Below are positions 24,401 to 37,325 of a DNA stretch of 64,000 bases, piece after piece (the stretch's first letter is position 1; each line of letters begins with the position of its first letter). This stretch comes from Quillaja saponaria (taxonomy: Eukaryota > Streptophyta > Magnoliopsida > Fabales > Quillajaceae): positions 8,157,001-8,221,000 of the forward strand of contig CM055605.1 in NCBI GenBank assembly GCA_029379385.1, given 5' to 3'. The translations under genes and the position numbers were made by a program. Under the pieces are notes generated by a model. That model searched no databases. It was not told where the DNA came from and worked only from the letters and a program-made list of their open reading frames with translations.

Positions 24401-24690
24401 CCTCCATCAGTTACAGATTCTCAGTCCCTGAGAAAAACTGTATCTGGGGTGGTTTTCCATGAATGCCAAACACTCGTGACAAAGAAAATCTCATCGGAAA
24501 CTTTTCCGGCATTTTCCGGAGGATATTCTACCGAACCTTTCGATTACATTACATATCTTTCATCGAATTATTCGATCAAAGTTTTGTTGGGGTTGGGGAA
24601 CGTCGAGAATTTTGAAGAGGTTTCAATCGTTTAGCGGATAATTGTAGATAGAGTACGGTGAGATTTTGTTTATTGCAGTAGGTGTTGGAG
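24401..24690 (+). promoter_or_regulatory. 5' leader of the RRM gene with an upstream ORF
   Basis: Sequence before the ATG at 24691 is less AT-rich than the region to its left, as expected of a transcribed leader. A 61-codon upstream ORF occupies 24449-24634 and stops before the main start. If it is in the mature leader it could reduce translation. The leader's own splicing is undetermined. Confidence 0.4.
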
Positions 24691-27600
24691 ATGGAAAGCA
24701 TGGATCGCACTGATAATTTGACATTTAAGGCTGATTTCACGGGAGATGGAGTAGTCAAGCTGAAGGACAGAATAAAGGATAAGCTGAAGGAGTTTATGGG
24801 GGATTACACTGATGACACTCTTGTGGTACGAATTTAATGTCTGGATCATGAATTCTGTTCAACATACTTTGTTTGGAAAATTCAATGAATAGGGTTCTTG
24901 GTTGCTCCGTGATGTAAGAATTAGGGTTTCTATGGCTGGTTTCAAATAAAGTATCATTCATGCCTATGCGTTTCTCGGCTACCTGGACATGGCTGCAATT
25001 ATATCATTGTGTGGACCTCTTTTCACATCTCATCCCAAGTCATGGTCCTCAGGGACTATACAGTTGTAACCATATGAATATGTAGACAAGTCATATGTGG
25101 CTGCTGCTTTTCTGATTCAAATGGGGTTCATTTTTTGCTAATAAGTATACTGTGAGAAGTTTCCTTAAATGAATTCAATGATCGTCAACTTTCTAAAGGA
25201 AGGATTTTTAGACAACTTATTTATAGTAAGGGCTTATATAAAAGTTGCATGGTGAAATAGACTTCTGTACACCACTCGTATATCATGTGAAATAGACTTC
25301 TGTAGACCACTCATATAATATGTGAAAACTGAAAATCCACTTTCTTTCATATTTGTTGTGGTCAAAACAGAGGTAATGGGTATAGAAATTTGAAATTTTG
25401 CTCCTGATTTGGGTTGAATGTTTTTTTTGATATTTTGGTTTTTGTTCCTTTCATTTTCAGTATATTGTTCCAAAGGCTATGCTCAGTTTGCTTAATGTTC
25501 TTTCATTTGAAAGCAGGTGGCTGGCCATTGTGATTTAAATATTCCTTTTGGTCCCTTTGATTTTCTTCTTTTATTTGTAGAATGGTGAATTAACTGAATA
25601 CATCTGTACTTGTGGTATCTAGTATGGAGCCGATTGCCCAATGTAACGAAAAAGATTTTAGGCTGTGTTGGATAATATGATTGGAGAAAAGATTTAGTCC
25701 ATGACAATCTTCTAGTGTGATTTAGTGTATGAGATCTTCAACACAAATTTGAATATGGGAACATGAACTGGATATTATTCATTTGCTCTTGTGTGTGTAT
25801 TTAGGGCTATCTGAAGGGGCTTGTTTGATTTAGTAAATGAGCTTCTTGTAATTCACAAAATAAATTCTAGATGTGCATGATATTTTTTTTCTTCCTTTGA
25901 TCCAAAAATTAGAGGTTAGTGAATGGAAATGTTTATGTCTAGAAGTTGCATGTAAGACAAGTAAATACACACACACATTGATATTGTTCATGAGATATAC
26001 ATATGTAGAAAATAGATCATCTCAGTTTAAAAGCTGTCTGACAACAGAGCAAGTTTGCATTTAAGGTTTATTGCTAATGACTGATTTTTCGTTAGTTTCT
26101 TGATTAGAAGGGTGGTGCATATTTTAGTTATTTTTTTACAAAATATAATTTCTGCAGTGATTTTCTTGACTAAGAATTTTGGGCTTTTCTGTTTGCTCTA
26201 CAGTGCTTTTTGTTTGCCTTCTGAAAGGATTTTAATCAAATTAAGACTTATGTGGATTAAGTTTGGCTGGTGAGGTAATATTAGGGGTGACAAATTAAGT
26301 GCATCCAATGTGTTGTAATTATAGTATGTGGTCTGGAGGCATTAGAGAGTCAGATAATCATGATCTTGGTGACTTTCCTCAGGGCTCCGCTGGAGAAGAA
26401 AGAAGGATCTGAGGTTATGTAAATCATAAGGATTTTTAGTTGTGGTCTAGTGTTCAGGGTGTTTAAAGGTTATGTGCTGTGTTATGTCTTTGGTGTAACA
26501 TTTTTGTGTTGTTCTTTTCCAATTAATATGTGCTTCAGATTCTGGTTATTCTAAACTAAGGCACCATTCTGGTTGAGCTTATTCTTATTGGTATACTGAA
26601 AATGGCTGTGGCTTCTGTTACAAATTTTTGCGGTCTCATTTTTAAAGGGATAATATTTTGAGAAGCGTGTGTTGTTATTGTGAATGTTTTTTTTTTTAGA
26701 ACATTGGAAATTAAATTTGTTTTTATTGTAGAACATATATTTTATAGAGCATTGTTGCTGCTGTAAAATAAAGAAAGTGTTGCCATGATGTCAGAGAAAT
26801 AATTTTGATTTACAATTTACCAAGCAAGTGGGTAGGTTTAATCCGTTGATAAAAACATTCTCCAGTCCTTCTCACCTTGCAATGGAAATGATAGATTTAT
26901 CTGTTTGACCTTTCATTTGTACCCAAATGCTGGGGACATGATTGCACACCACATGAGGCATTTGTGTTTTATTTTAAGATTATACTTGTTCTTGTATTAG
27001 ATCATTTATCTTGGTCAAGTTGTGGTTAATATCCCTCTTTTATGCTGTGGAAATGGGCATTTTGATATACACTGTTTTGTCCTTTGTATTATTTTTCTTC
27101 TTTTGAAACTAATTCAAAATGGCAAAAAAGTGGGAACTACTCATCACCTATAAAGTAGGAAGTAGATAGATTATGTTCAAAATATCCAAGTGCTTGCAAA
27201 CAGTGAAGTGAAGCTTTAACCTTTTTCAGACATGGTAAACATAATATATTATGATTCTATAGTAATATAGGTTATAGGTAAATAATATATTTTCTCTTTC
27301 TACACTAAACGCCGTTGAACTTTGTTCACATTTTGGTTTAGTCCTAAACTTATTGAAGAAATATCATAATATCTACTTTTGACTTTTCTAATGCTGTAAA
27401 TTTGGATATTTCTCATTTGCTGTACTGCTGTTATTGGTAGTTCAGAAGATTCTATTTGATGTATACCTGAGTTCATGCAATATGCATGTTTTATTCTAAA
27501 CCATTAAGTGAAAGAGTAAATTCGCAATGATCATGAAAAATCTGTATATATGTGAAGTCAAGTTTAACTCACATGATTTTGCATGAGTCTTAGTAATACC

Positions 27601-30600
27601 ATTAAAAGATCAGTTGAGAAATTAACTTGATAATTAAGTCTAAGAGGTTACTGTTAAAATCACGGATAGAAGTTTTACATTCTTTTGATGTATCTCCACT
27701 TCTGAAGCTCTAATAGGCTATTTCTTTTCTGTTGCTTGATGATATATAGTTGGTTCTATATAGTTAAAGGCAATGACTCTGTGTAGCTTTCAAATGCATG
27801 AAGTTTTTATCTTGGGCACTGGCACATCAGTCACCCCAATCTCTATCATGCTCGAAATTAGTGATCTATCTATTGAGATATGCTTTCAACCACATTTGTG
27901 AATGTGATACTATTTTTTTTAATTCATTTCTGAAGAAATTCTTTGTTGGATTTGACAAATGCAATTTATATAACAGTACATATAATGTCATGGAAGTTAT
28001 TGATTTTCCATTTAAAAACTTTACTGAAAGAAACTGTTTCAATGGCAGGAATATGTGATTGTACTACTCAGGAATGGCAGATGCAAAGAAGAAGCAAGGA
28101 ATGAGTTGAATGTTTTTCTTGGGCATGACAGCGATTCTTTTTTGTCTTGGTAATTTTAGTTAAACTCATCTTTGCTTTGTAAAGTTGACATTTTAAAAGA
28201 AAACAAATGCCAGAAACTAAGCTCTTGCACACTCAAAGTGGGGTTGTTTACTAATGTATCTCTTTAGGCTCTGGGATCATCTGGCTTCAAATCTGAATTT
28301 GTACGTACAGCCTCCTGTACTACAGGATGAAGCTCCCAAAAGAAACACTATATCAGGGGTTCCAAGATGGAGAGAATGATTCTCACCATTTAGCTTCTGA
28401 ATCAGCGAGAGGAAAGTCAAATACGTTACTAAGGAACCGGCATAATAAAGAATGGAAAGGATTAGTGAGGGAAGCAGCTGAATCTCCCCAACTTGGGAGT
28501 TCCGAGTTGAATACTATTGATTTGGAGGAAAAAGCTCAACATAAAGTCAATCATGGCCAAAGGTCTCCTTTTTTCGAACATCCAGTTCAGAGGAAAAGGA
28601 ATTGGCCTGATGACAAACAGAGCACACAGGTTTGAACTCCTAACTTTTCATGATTGTGGCAGAATGTGAAATATTGGCCATTTGGATTATTATGAATTTG
28701 TCTTTTTTATTCGTTCTATTTTTTATTTCGTTTTTTCTTTCTATTTTTGTAATCTCAAGTTGTTCACTCTTGGGGTGGATATGTGTGTACAACTGAATGG
28801 AAGGGGATGATAGTTGCATCACGTTCTGCTCCCATTTGTTCTTGATGGACAACTTTGTATTATTGCTTTTTGTAAGATGCATACTGGTATTTCTGATCAA
28901 AAAAATGTCAAGGATAATGGCGGAATTAAATTGTTTACTGTGCCTCAATACTTCTGTGCCTTACTACCTAATAGGTGCATTTTGTTTATAAGTAATCTGT
29001 ATATTATGTATGATTTAAGTGTGCTGGTTTTCTGGGAATTTAAATGAATAATGATGAACAGATGTTTGTTTGTTATTCCCAATGCAATGATCTCATGAAG
29101 TACTCCTTTCTTAAGGTACATTCTTTTTGGGGATTATGGGTGTCAATGCTTGAGATATCCGTCAAAATATTTTCTACATGTGTTGATGTGTGTCCGCATT
29201 GTCTTCAGTCTTTACCAGTAAACCATATTTTATAAAATAAATTCTGGAACTGTTCTAACACTGAGACTATCTTTCTTTCAGTCTTTTTCTGTAATATGCA
29301 ATAAGGGTATCTTATACCTTTCTTTACCCAGCTACTTGAAGCTTTAAGAACCGAATGGGTGACTTCAGAGTATATATGCACTCTGGATGTCTCACATTTG
29401 TCATGTCTTTTTTACCTTCTGAGTTGCTCTCAACATGAAGTTTTGGGTTAGGTTTAAATGCTTTGTAGAATTGGGGATATTGTGTATTGTAATTGGAAAC
29501 GGAAAATATCATTGCACATTTCTCTCAAACCAGTTCCAGAGTATCTAATTGATAATAAGTTGATTGATTGTTCCATGTGAGCATGAATGTTGAACGGGAG
29601 ATTATATGTAATCATGTCATGTAGTCTATCTGTCTGCACCCTAATCATGTTAGTTTTGCAGGAGTAGGTAACTATTCTTCTTCTGGTTGCAGTCTACTAC
29701 ATAATAATATTTTGTAGAGGCATAGGTTTCTGTAACAGCAGTTGTGGTGATACTTGCTATGATTTACAATTTGGTGATTCATTTTTTGTCTGGAAAGGCC
29801 CAAGGGCACATGTAGCTCTGATTTTTTATTTTTTATTATTATTTTTTTCTGGTGAAGTTTAATGTCAGTCCCAAATATATATAACTTTGGGAGTTGTTGC
29901 AGTTGTCCAGCACTGTATTCTGCATATCATGGCTATTACTGCCTTGCCTGTCTTTGATCATGAGGCATATCCTACCTTTTAATATATTAAGGAACTATTG
30001 ACAGAGGGACACAATTTCACAAGTCACCATTGATGCCCCCCGACGCATACTTCAATTTGCTGTTCGAGATGCAGTGGCAACTTTGAGGCCGTCCAATTTG
30101 GCAAGCCCAGTACAGCCCAAGTTGAAGCGTCTTCGTTCTGTGGTTTCTACATCCACAGGTGAATCTTCATTGTCTGATCGTCCTAAGCGAATTCAGTCTG
30201 TCACCACAGTGCCACATCTCATGGAAACTATGATTAAAGCTGTGGCAGAAGCTGCTGAAGACGTTAAAAAGGTGAAATCCTCAGGAAGTGTATTTGATCG
30301 ACTTAGTCGTGCAAGCCAACTTGAAGATAATGGCAAAATTCAGGATCCTCTGTATCCTCAAAGGAGTGGCTACAGTGGAGAGTGTGTTGCGGATATGACT
30401 ATGTTGGAAAGTGAAGCTTTATTTCCTTCTTCTGATTCTACATCAGATGGTGAAGGATATGCTAATGTCAATGTTGTGGGACGTGTGATGACCAGTGCTT
30501 CTCAGATTGGTACATCTGATGGAAACAAGGGTGAGGATACGCCTGATGCATTTAAAACAAAATAGAATTCAGGACCCAGCTGCTGCTGCACCAAACGCTT

Positions 30601-32675
30601 CTCATAAGATAGTTAATATTTCTGTGAATGTAAATACTTGGAAGCCGCCACATTATCAGGAACCAAGGGCGGTTACAGAGGGAGATGGTCACAAGTCTGT
30701 TGAGGATAGTGTCACGGGCGCTTCCAGACAGGGTGTACTAGCAACAAAGGAGAGTAGCAACCCGATAAAAGTTAGCAATGGGAGTGTGAGTTGTTCTATG
30801 CACGTAGTGATCCTTATTGTGCTTTTAATTACAGTTCATTTTCATCTTTTCTACTAGGGATCTTTACCCTTGAAATTACTGTGTTGTAAACAGGCAAAAC
30901 TTGCTGCAGACACTCAGAAAGAGTCTCAGAAAACACAGTCATTCACTCCTAGTGAGTTGTGAATTCTATTTGTTATTTCTACCTGCTTCCAGGAAAAAAA
31001 ATTGTTAAAATATTATAGTTTTCTTATTGCTTATAGAATTTAGTTTTTACTCTATTGTCGTACTTTTTTTTTACTATATGGTCAGTCTGAAGCTAGCACT
31101 CATTCATCTTTTTTTCTTTGCATGTTTGTTTTATATTCTGCAGGTTTACATGCTGCTGGCCGTCCTTTAGAGGATGTGGATGCTCGAACCATCTTTGTTA
31201 GCAATGTAATAACTGTTCTTTGATTACAGGTGGGGATCTTGGTTAGATCTGATATGTTCATATTCTGATATTTCCTTATCTTTGTGCTAAGGTCCATTTT
31301 GCTGCAACGAAGGATAGTCTTTCTAGACATTTTAATAAGTTTGGGGAAGTGCTGAAAGCGATTATAGTTACTGATGCGGCAACAGGGCAACCAACAGGGT
31401 GAGATGTTTTAGATATTTCACTGTTTCATTTACTTGTATGTATGTCCAGAATGTTATCCTAATCTATACTGAGTCTAACCTCTCAAGCAGGTCAGCTTAT
31501 GTGGAGTTCATGCGAAAAGAGGCAGCAGACAATGCACTGACTCTTGATGGCACTTCTTTTATGTCATGGATTCTCAAGGTATCTACCATAGATTGGTGTT
31601 ATAGTTTGCTATAAATTCATAGTTTTTCTTTTATTTATTCCTTCTTCTTTTTGATTTCTGTAGTGAGGAATTTTCCATGATGTTCCCTCCTAGTAATTGA
31701 GATTAGCTTCATATATTGCAACTTGATAATTTGGCCTAATATGCGATTGATTTATTCACGTTAGAAATACTGTCAAAATGCACATGGCTTCTGATATATG
31801 AGTTGGAGTGGGTATACAAGTAGGAGCCCGTTTGTTGTGACCAGTAAGGGTGGCAATGAGCTGAGCTTTGGCTCGTCTAGTTATGTACTAGCTCAAGGTC
31901 GGCTCATGTTCATTAAGGGCTTGTGAGCCTAAGCTCTTTAAGAGTTAATGAGCCTAATTTCAAGTTCAAGCTCGGCTCGTTAAGGGCTCTTGAAGATTTT
32001 TTGAAATTCTAAAGAAAATTTGTAGTCAATAAGAGTTGAAACCCTAGACCCACTTGGTAATTATTTGTATAACTTACCACCAAATCAATTTATAATTTAT
32101 GTTAGTTTTTTTGTATATAAATAGATTTATTATAAATTTTATATATAAATAATATTAAACAAGTTGGCTCACGAACGTGCTGAGCTTTGAAAAGATTGAG
32201 CTCGGCTCGTTTTTCTAAATGAGCTCAAAATAAAGTTTAAGATTGGCTTATTTAAGAAACAAGCCTTAGTCCGATCTGAGCCCTTAACTAAGAAGCTTAA
32301 GAGCTAGCTCAGGTTATTGCCACTGCAATAAGATATGGTTACTGAACTGAGATGCTTGCAACTTTCTCATTGCAGGTTGTGAGGAGAACTGCTGCTCAAC
32401 AAGAATCTCCTCCTGTCATGACATGGCCGCGAATCCCTCGGGGTTCAACATTTGCTACTGCCAGGTTTTCTAGAGGTTCCTTTGCAAGAGGCATTTCTGG
32501 TGCATTTAGGCCACGGTCACCGATCATACTTGGTGCCAGAAGCATGCAATGGAAGCGGGATGCTCAGGTCAATCCAGCTGATGGTGGTACTTCTTTCTCT
32601 GCCAGCTCTTTTTCTGCACCTGCTACCCGGAGTTTTACCTATGTCAGAACAGAATCTAAGCCAGCAGGCAGCTAA
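24691..32675 (+). CDS. Nab2/ZC3H14-like PWI-fold and RRM RNA-binding protein
   Basis: Nine coding exons are read by eye: 24691-24825, 28049-28149, 28268-28629, 30005-30785, 30894-30951, 31144-31205, 31292-31398, 31491-31578 and 32376-32675, with consensus GT/AG junctions whose phases agree. The N-terminus (LKDRIKDKLKEFMGDYTDD, continuing through FLGHDSDSFLSWLWDHL) resembles the PWI-like N-terminal domain of Nab2/ZC3H14, which binds nuclear pore and mRNA-export partners. The C-terminal third holds one RRM with RNP2 (TIFVSNV) and RNP1 (SAYVEFM), then an Arg/Gly/Ser-rich tail ending SKPAGS. The zinc fingers of Nab2 are absent. The likely role is nuclear poly(A) RNA binding or processing. Two frame breaks interrupt exons 3 and 4 (see findings); the product would be about 660 residues if intact. 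Confidence 0.8.
24826..28048 (+). other. Large first coding intron of the RRM gene
   Basis: A 3.2-kb intron (gtacga ... ggcag). Short ORFs in it lack splice context and recognisable domains. No transposon ends or RNA genes were found. Confidence 0.6.
31849..32324. mobile_element. hAT-like MITE in the last intron of the RRM gene
   Basis: A 476-bp element with inverted ends GGTGGCAATGAGCTGAGCT and, inverted from the right, AGTGGCAATAACCTGAGCT. The flanking 8-mers ccagtaag (31841-31848) and gcaataag (32325-32332) match at six of eight positions, consistent with an aged hAT duplication. The interior is full of gctcggctcg and gagctc-type repeats. It lies wholly inside the intron between 31578 and 32376, so coding sequence is untouched. 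Confidence 0.7.
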
Positions 32676-35105
32676 GATACCACTTAGTTCAACACTGTAG
32701 TTGCACACACCTGGAATCGATCAATCTTTCTGGAATACAATTTTTCTGTACATGGTGGAGAACTTTCAAGATCAAGGTCTAAAGAGCGATTGGTTAAGGA
32801 TTCCTTTTTAATTATATTGTCTACTTCAATTATTGGTTAGTGAAAGGACCCTCATTCTTTTTGGGGTAGGGGAGTCTCAGTGAGACTAGATTTTGCTGCA
32901 TCCATTGGTGTTTTTATGTCTTGACAATATTAATCACGGTGTATTTTTTTATTTAATATTCTTTTTGGCGTATCTTAGGTCATCAAGTAACTGATTTATA
33001 ATATTGTACATAATGACACTGATAAAAATAAGTAAGTCAAGTTTTAAGGTGCTCTTGATATTCTCTTTTGGAGATAACATGTAATTACAACCTCCTTTTA
33101 TTTTTGTATTCATATTCATGTCGTGCTCTATTTGGAAAAGAAATAGGACTGCACTATTTCATTGTGTGTAAAGAAAATTCAACAAAATTGCCTTGAATTG
33201 AATGTTCACCAGCAGACTTCATTGAACAGGTTGAAGTTGATAGAAGCCAGTATTATATTATATCTACTAAACACCTAGGGAACATAGTAGATACCAAATG
33301 CATAACACACCTTGGCAACCACAATTTACTATTTCATAATAGAAATCATAACTATGAAAAAGTTATGAGTTCAAATACCGTTTATATGAATGAGAGCGGC
33401 ATCAGAGAGGGACTTGGTTATTTAACGGATTCATAAGCAGAAATCTCTTAATATTTTTGAGAAAAGAAATCACAATTCACAAATACAGATTCAGCAAGAA
33501 AACATACATTTTGATAAACAGAAGATAAAGAAAATATTGAAGGATTGTATTTCTCTGCTTCCCATGGAACTTCTTAGGTGCCAACAAATTGTTCGGATTA
33601 ATAATGTGTGTAATAGTGGCTGGATTAATAGAGATAGGCCTTAAAGAAGTAAAACAAGTGTTTGTTGGCTTAAATTAATGGGATGTATGTTCTATTGGTG
33701 GGAAGCTCGGAATTAAAGCTGCAGTTTTCTTTTTCTTTTTCTACAGAAATTATAATTCAAAAACAAATTGGACTTTAGCGGTTGAGCTACACAACAAACA
33801 ACATGCTTCTTTGTGTCTTCTGGACTTCTAAAGAGACATCGTTTCATTGTGTACTCATAGGTCATAAAATATGTATGAGTGAAATTCTCTGATTAATTCA
33901 ATTAAATTTTTCATGCTATAAAAATTTATTTCAGAACTAAACGCTTGATCAACTTTTTTATATGTCAATGAAAGTTGTGAGAGATCTAAGGAAATTTATA
34001 ATGTTTAGTGAAAAAAGAAGAAGTTAGGTTTATCAAAACCAAAATGAGGTATTGGAGAAAACTAAGATTGTATTTGATTTGATCATTTTCAATTTTTATT
34101 TTTAAATTTTTACTGTTTTTAATAAAATGTTTTCATTTTTAATTTTCTGTTTCATTGAAAACGGGTTAGGTTTGTCAAATTAAATTTATTTTCTAAAAAA
34201 TAAAAAAAAGTGATAAACATTTGGTTGATCTTATTTTCTATTACAATAAATGGGTAATCATTGTGTAACTATCACTTCATAAAAATGATATTACTCTATA
34301 AAAATGATGTTGTGAACAATGGTACGAGACTGTTGAGAGTTTTCCCCAAAAGTAATCTACTAGAAAATCATGTTGACTTTGGTGGTTCATGAAATAGATA
34401 AAAGGTCTTTCTATGGCACTTGTAAGATTTTTCATTGGTTGGTTTGCAAATTTCAAGTTCTTACTATGGTAAATGCCTGTTCTAACACGTCAATATCTCT
34501 TAAACCCACTTCCAGAACAGGTACACCAATCCAAATTCAGCCGGATGACAAATTTATAAAACTGACTTAGTCATTTGGTTAATAGGTTGCGATTTTTAAT
34601 AATCGATATGGTCAGGTCGGTCAAAAATCCAAAACTGACCTGACCAACTATCCATCTTAATAATATATGTTTAATTTTTTTTGTTTTTTAAATTACAAGA
34701 AAATAAAATAACTTGATATTTCCTCATCATTCATGTTTTTTTTGAAAATTTTACACTAATTTTAAATACAAGCAATTTCCATACATGATTCATGTCACAC
34801 CATGTAACCTACTTTTAGAGAGATCATATCAATCACAATTTTTTAGACTCAAGAAGTTATTATTTATGACTCATCACCTATCGTAAATCGTATAGTATGT
34901 TTCAAGGGAGCTGTTTTCTGGTACTTCACCTGTGTTCTTGATACAGTGATTATAGGTGATATTAAATAGTTACAAGTTGCAATAAAAAACATCTAATCAA
35001 CTCTCATAAAATATTAGTTTAAAGTAACAATTTTGTGTGGCAATTAGAGTGAAACCTCTGAGCTTATTTCTTATACTTCCATTTTTTTTATTGGTACCAT
35101 GTTTT
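32676..35105. other. RRM gene 3'UTR and intergenic DNA
   Basis: The 3'UTR likely extends a few hundred bases past 32675. The remainder is AT-rich, without supported genes. A 12-bp inverted repeat (34610-34621 with 34634-34645, ggtcaggtcggt and actgacctgacc) could form a hairpin. Confidence 0.4.
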
Positions 35106-36872
35106 TGATAGTAACGTTTTCTGGATTTGGCTTTTCTTGGATGCCAAAAGTTACCTAAAGAATTCTATGACAAAAAAACTATCTAAAGCTGATCCAGGAA
35201 ACTACAATACTCGGTCAATTTCTGCATTTCCAAACCATTTCCAAAACTACAGTAAGGTTCTGTCATATACCCTGCATCTCAGCTCAGCAGACCAAAATTC
35301 TAGTAGCTTTCATTCAGACCCGCAAAACCCGAAAACCACCATCCAACGATTAACAGACCTCCACCTCCAAGCTGCTAAGTATAATCTCTAATAAAACGTT
35401 GTTGTTTTTCTTTTCTCCAAATTGATTAGTAACAATTCACCCTCCTTGAAAACATCCATGTTCTCAAGGATGAAGGTGCAACAATGGAGTTTAGGCAGCT
35501 ACAAACAGATTACGTGCCAATGGCATACACTCATATCATAATAGCTTAGGAGCCAATGTGTTGCGAAACCTGACTACTAATCCATTTCAAGCACTAGACC
35601 TCTAATTCCATGACAAAACTTTCTTTAAGAGTATCCTTGAACCTTGTTGCTAGGATTGAAAATTCAAAATTATGGCTCCTACTCCAATTTCTGAATGTTT
35701 CTCCAGAATTCTTCATCTCCTACCTCTTGTTCGTTTTCTTCGACTTTCTGTATGATGACCACATTTGCAGCTTCAATTGAATTTCCATCAGTGTGCACCA
35801 ATATTTTTGCATCAACTAACTAAAATCCTCCCTGATTTCCTTCAATGACAACATCCTCATCAAGACCTTGTTGATTGTTGTCCACAATTTCATTCCAGAA
35901 GCTGGTAGAGTCAATTTCTAACACCTTTAGCAAATCGATCTCCTTAGGACCAGTTTCGTGGTAGATGATCTAGCCAATTGACCTGTGGCTTCAAGTTCCT
36001 TCCAATCCTTTTTTTGCCTTTGGTTTTACGATTCAACTTACTTCCCAAAGCTTGTTCAGATGCAATTTGATTCAAATTATCGATCTTTCTGATATCTACC
36101 AAACCATAGGTGATGAGAAATGAAAATTTTGACAAACATGGTTTCGAAATGGTGCTGAACAACCAAATTTCTAGTACGGTTGATAATAAGAGTTTGTATA
36201 GCCAAAATTTGGAGTTGGAGTTGAAGAATTTTGATATGGTTGATAGCTATGGAAATTGTTTCCATAACGAGGGTGATAATGAGAGAAATTGGGATTGAAA
36301 TTCTGTATAGGTGAAGAATACAAAGAACACCTTGCAGCCATGATTGCAGGTCCTTGAGTCACTGAACTTTGATTCTCCATCTTGATCACCAACTTCAATT
36401 CCTCAGACCACTGAGCAAATTTCTCCCCACGGATTCTTTGAGCCCATGACTCATGATTCAATTCCAGCCTCTGCCATTCAACTGGGGTGTGTTGATTGTT
36501 GAACATTTCTATGGATTGAAATGCTCTGAAGCAAAATGAAAGGAACGTTTTCTCGATTAGGCTTTTCTTGGCTGCCAAACGCTACCTGAGGAATTCTATG
36601 AAGAAAACTACATAAAGCTAAGCTACGAAACTACAATACTCAGTCAATTTCTGCATCTCCAAAACTACAATAAGGCTCTGCTATATGCCCTTCATCCCAG
36701 CTCATCGCATACAATTCAGCATCCCCAAATTCCTAGTAGCTTCCTTTCAAACCTGCAAAACCTGCAAAACCACCCTCCAATGGACTAACAGACCTCCTGC
36801 AAAACGTTGCGTATAATCTCCAGCAAAACAATGTCGTTTCCTTTTCTCCAAATTGGTTCGTAACGATTTTCA
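35106..36872 (-). mobile_element. Short non-autonomous LTR retrotransposon (TRIM/LARD type)
   Basis: Two direct repeats of about 335 bp, 35106-35438 and 36537-36872, have TG..CA ends (tgatagtaacg and tgaaaggaacg). They flank about 1.1 kb. On the minus strand a purine tract AAGGAGGG directly precedes the 3' LTR. The 5' LTR is followed by TTGCTTCAGAGC, which matches the tRNA-Met primer site TGGTATCAGAGC at 9 of 12 bases. The interior has a Tyr/Pro/Asn-rich ORF (36171-36578) and a Lys/Arg-rich one (35944-36162) but no protease, RT or integrase. No convincing target duplication was found. Confidence 0.72.
36171..36578 (-). pseudogene. Gag-like remnant inside the short LTR element
   Basis: A 135-codon open frame whose start lies within the 5' LTR (36537-36578 overlaps it). 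Its middle includes WAQRIRGEKFAQWSEELKL, and its end is rich in Tyr, Pro, Asn and Gln (YQPYQNSSTPTPNFGYTN). It may be a diverged nucleocapsid-like protein or residual captured sequence. No zinc knuckle or catalytic motif is present. Confidence 0.35.
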
Positions 36873-37325
36873 ATTTGTTTTCGTGCCAAGGTATGTATAT
36901 TTTCTTAGATAGGCATGGCAATGAAGAGTTATCCTTCCAAAAGAGTTACTTTGTTAATTGACAGAACTTGCCTTCAATGGTCGAAAACAAGGCCATAAAC
37001 AAATCATATACTTTGTCCATCTAATATATATCTCTGCACATCCCAGTTCCCCACACAACATAACACAGAACCCCAAGACATGCCATCTCATTGCTGAAGT
37101 AGATAAAAAAATAAAGACAATTGGGTGAAAATGTGGAACTTATTATCAGTTTATAAGACTAAAATTAGGACCTTCCACTTGCAATGCTCTCAATACCTCT
37201 AAAATTTCTTGCAAAATTTTATCACCAAGCAAGGTATATTGTCTTTGGGAAAGACTTACAATCTATAAGAATACTGAACAACAAGAAGCAGAGCAACTAT
37301 TGATGAATCATAAAATAAAATAGAT

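Noticed and set aside
28640..29047. Overlapping ORFs on both strands in the RRM gene's third intron
   Set aside because: They sit between well-supported exons and show no domain.
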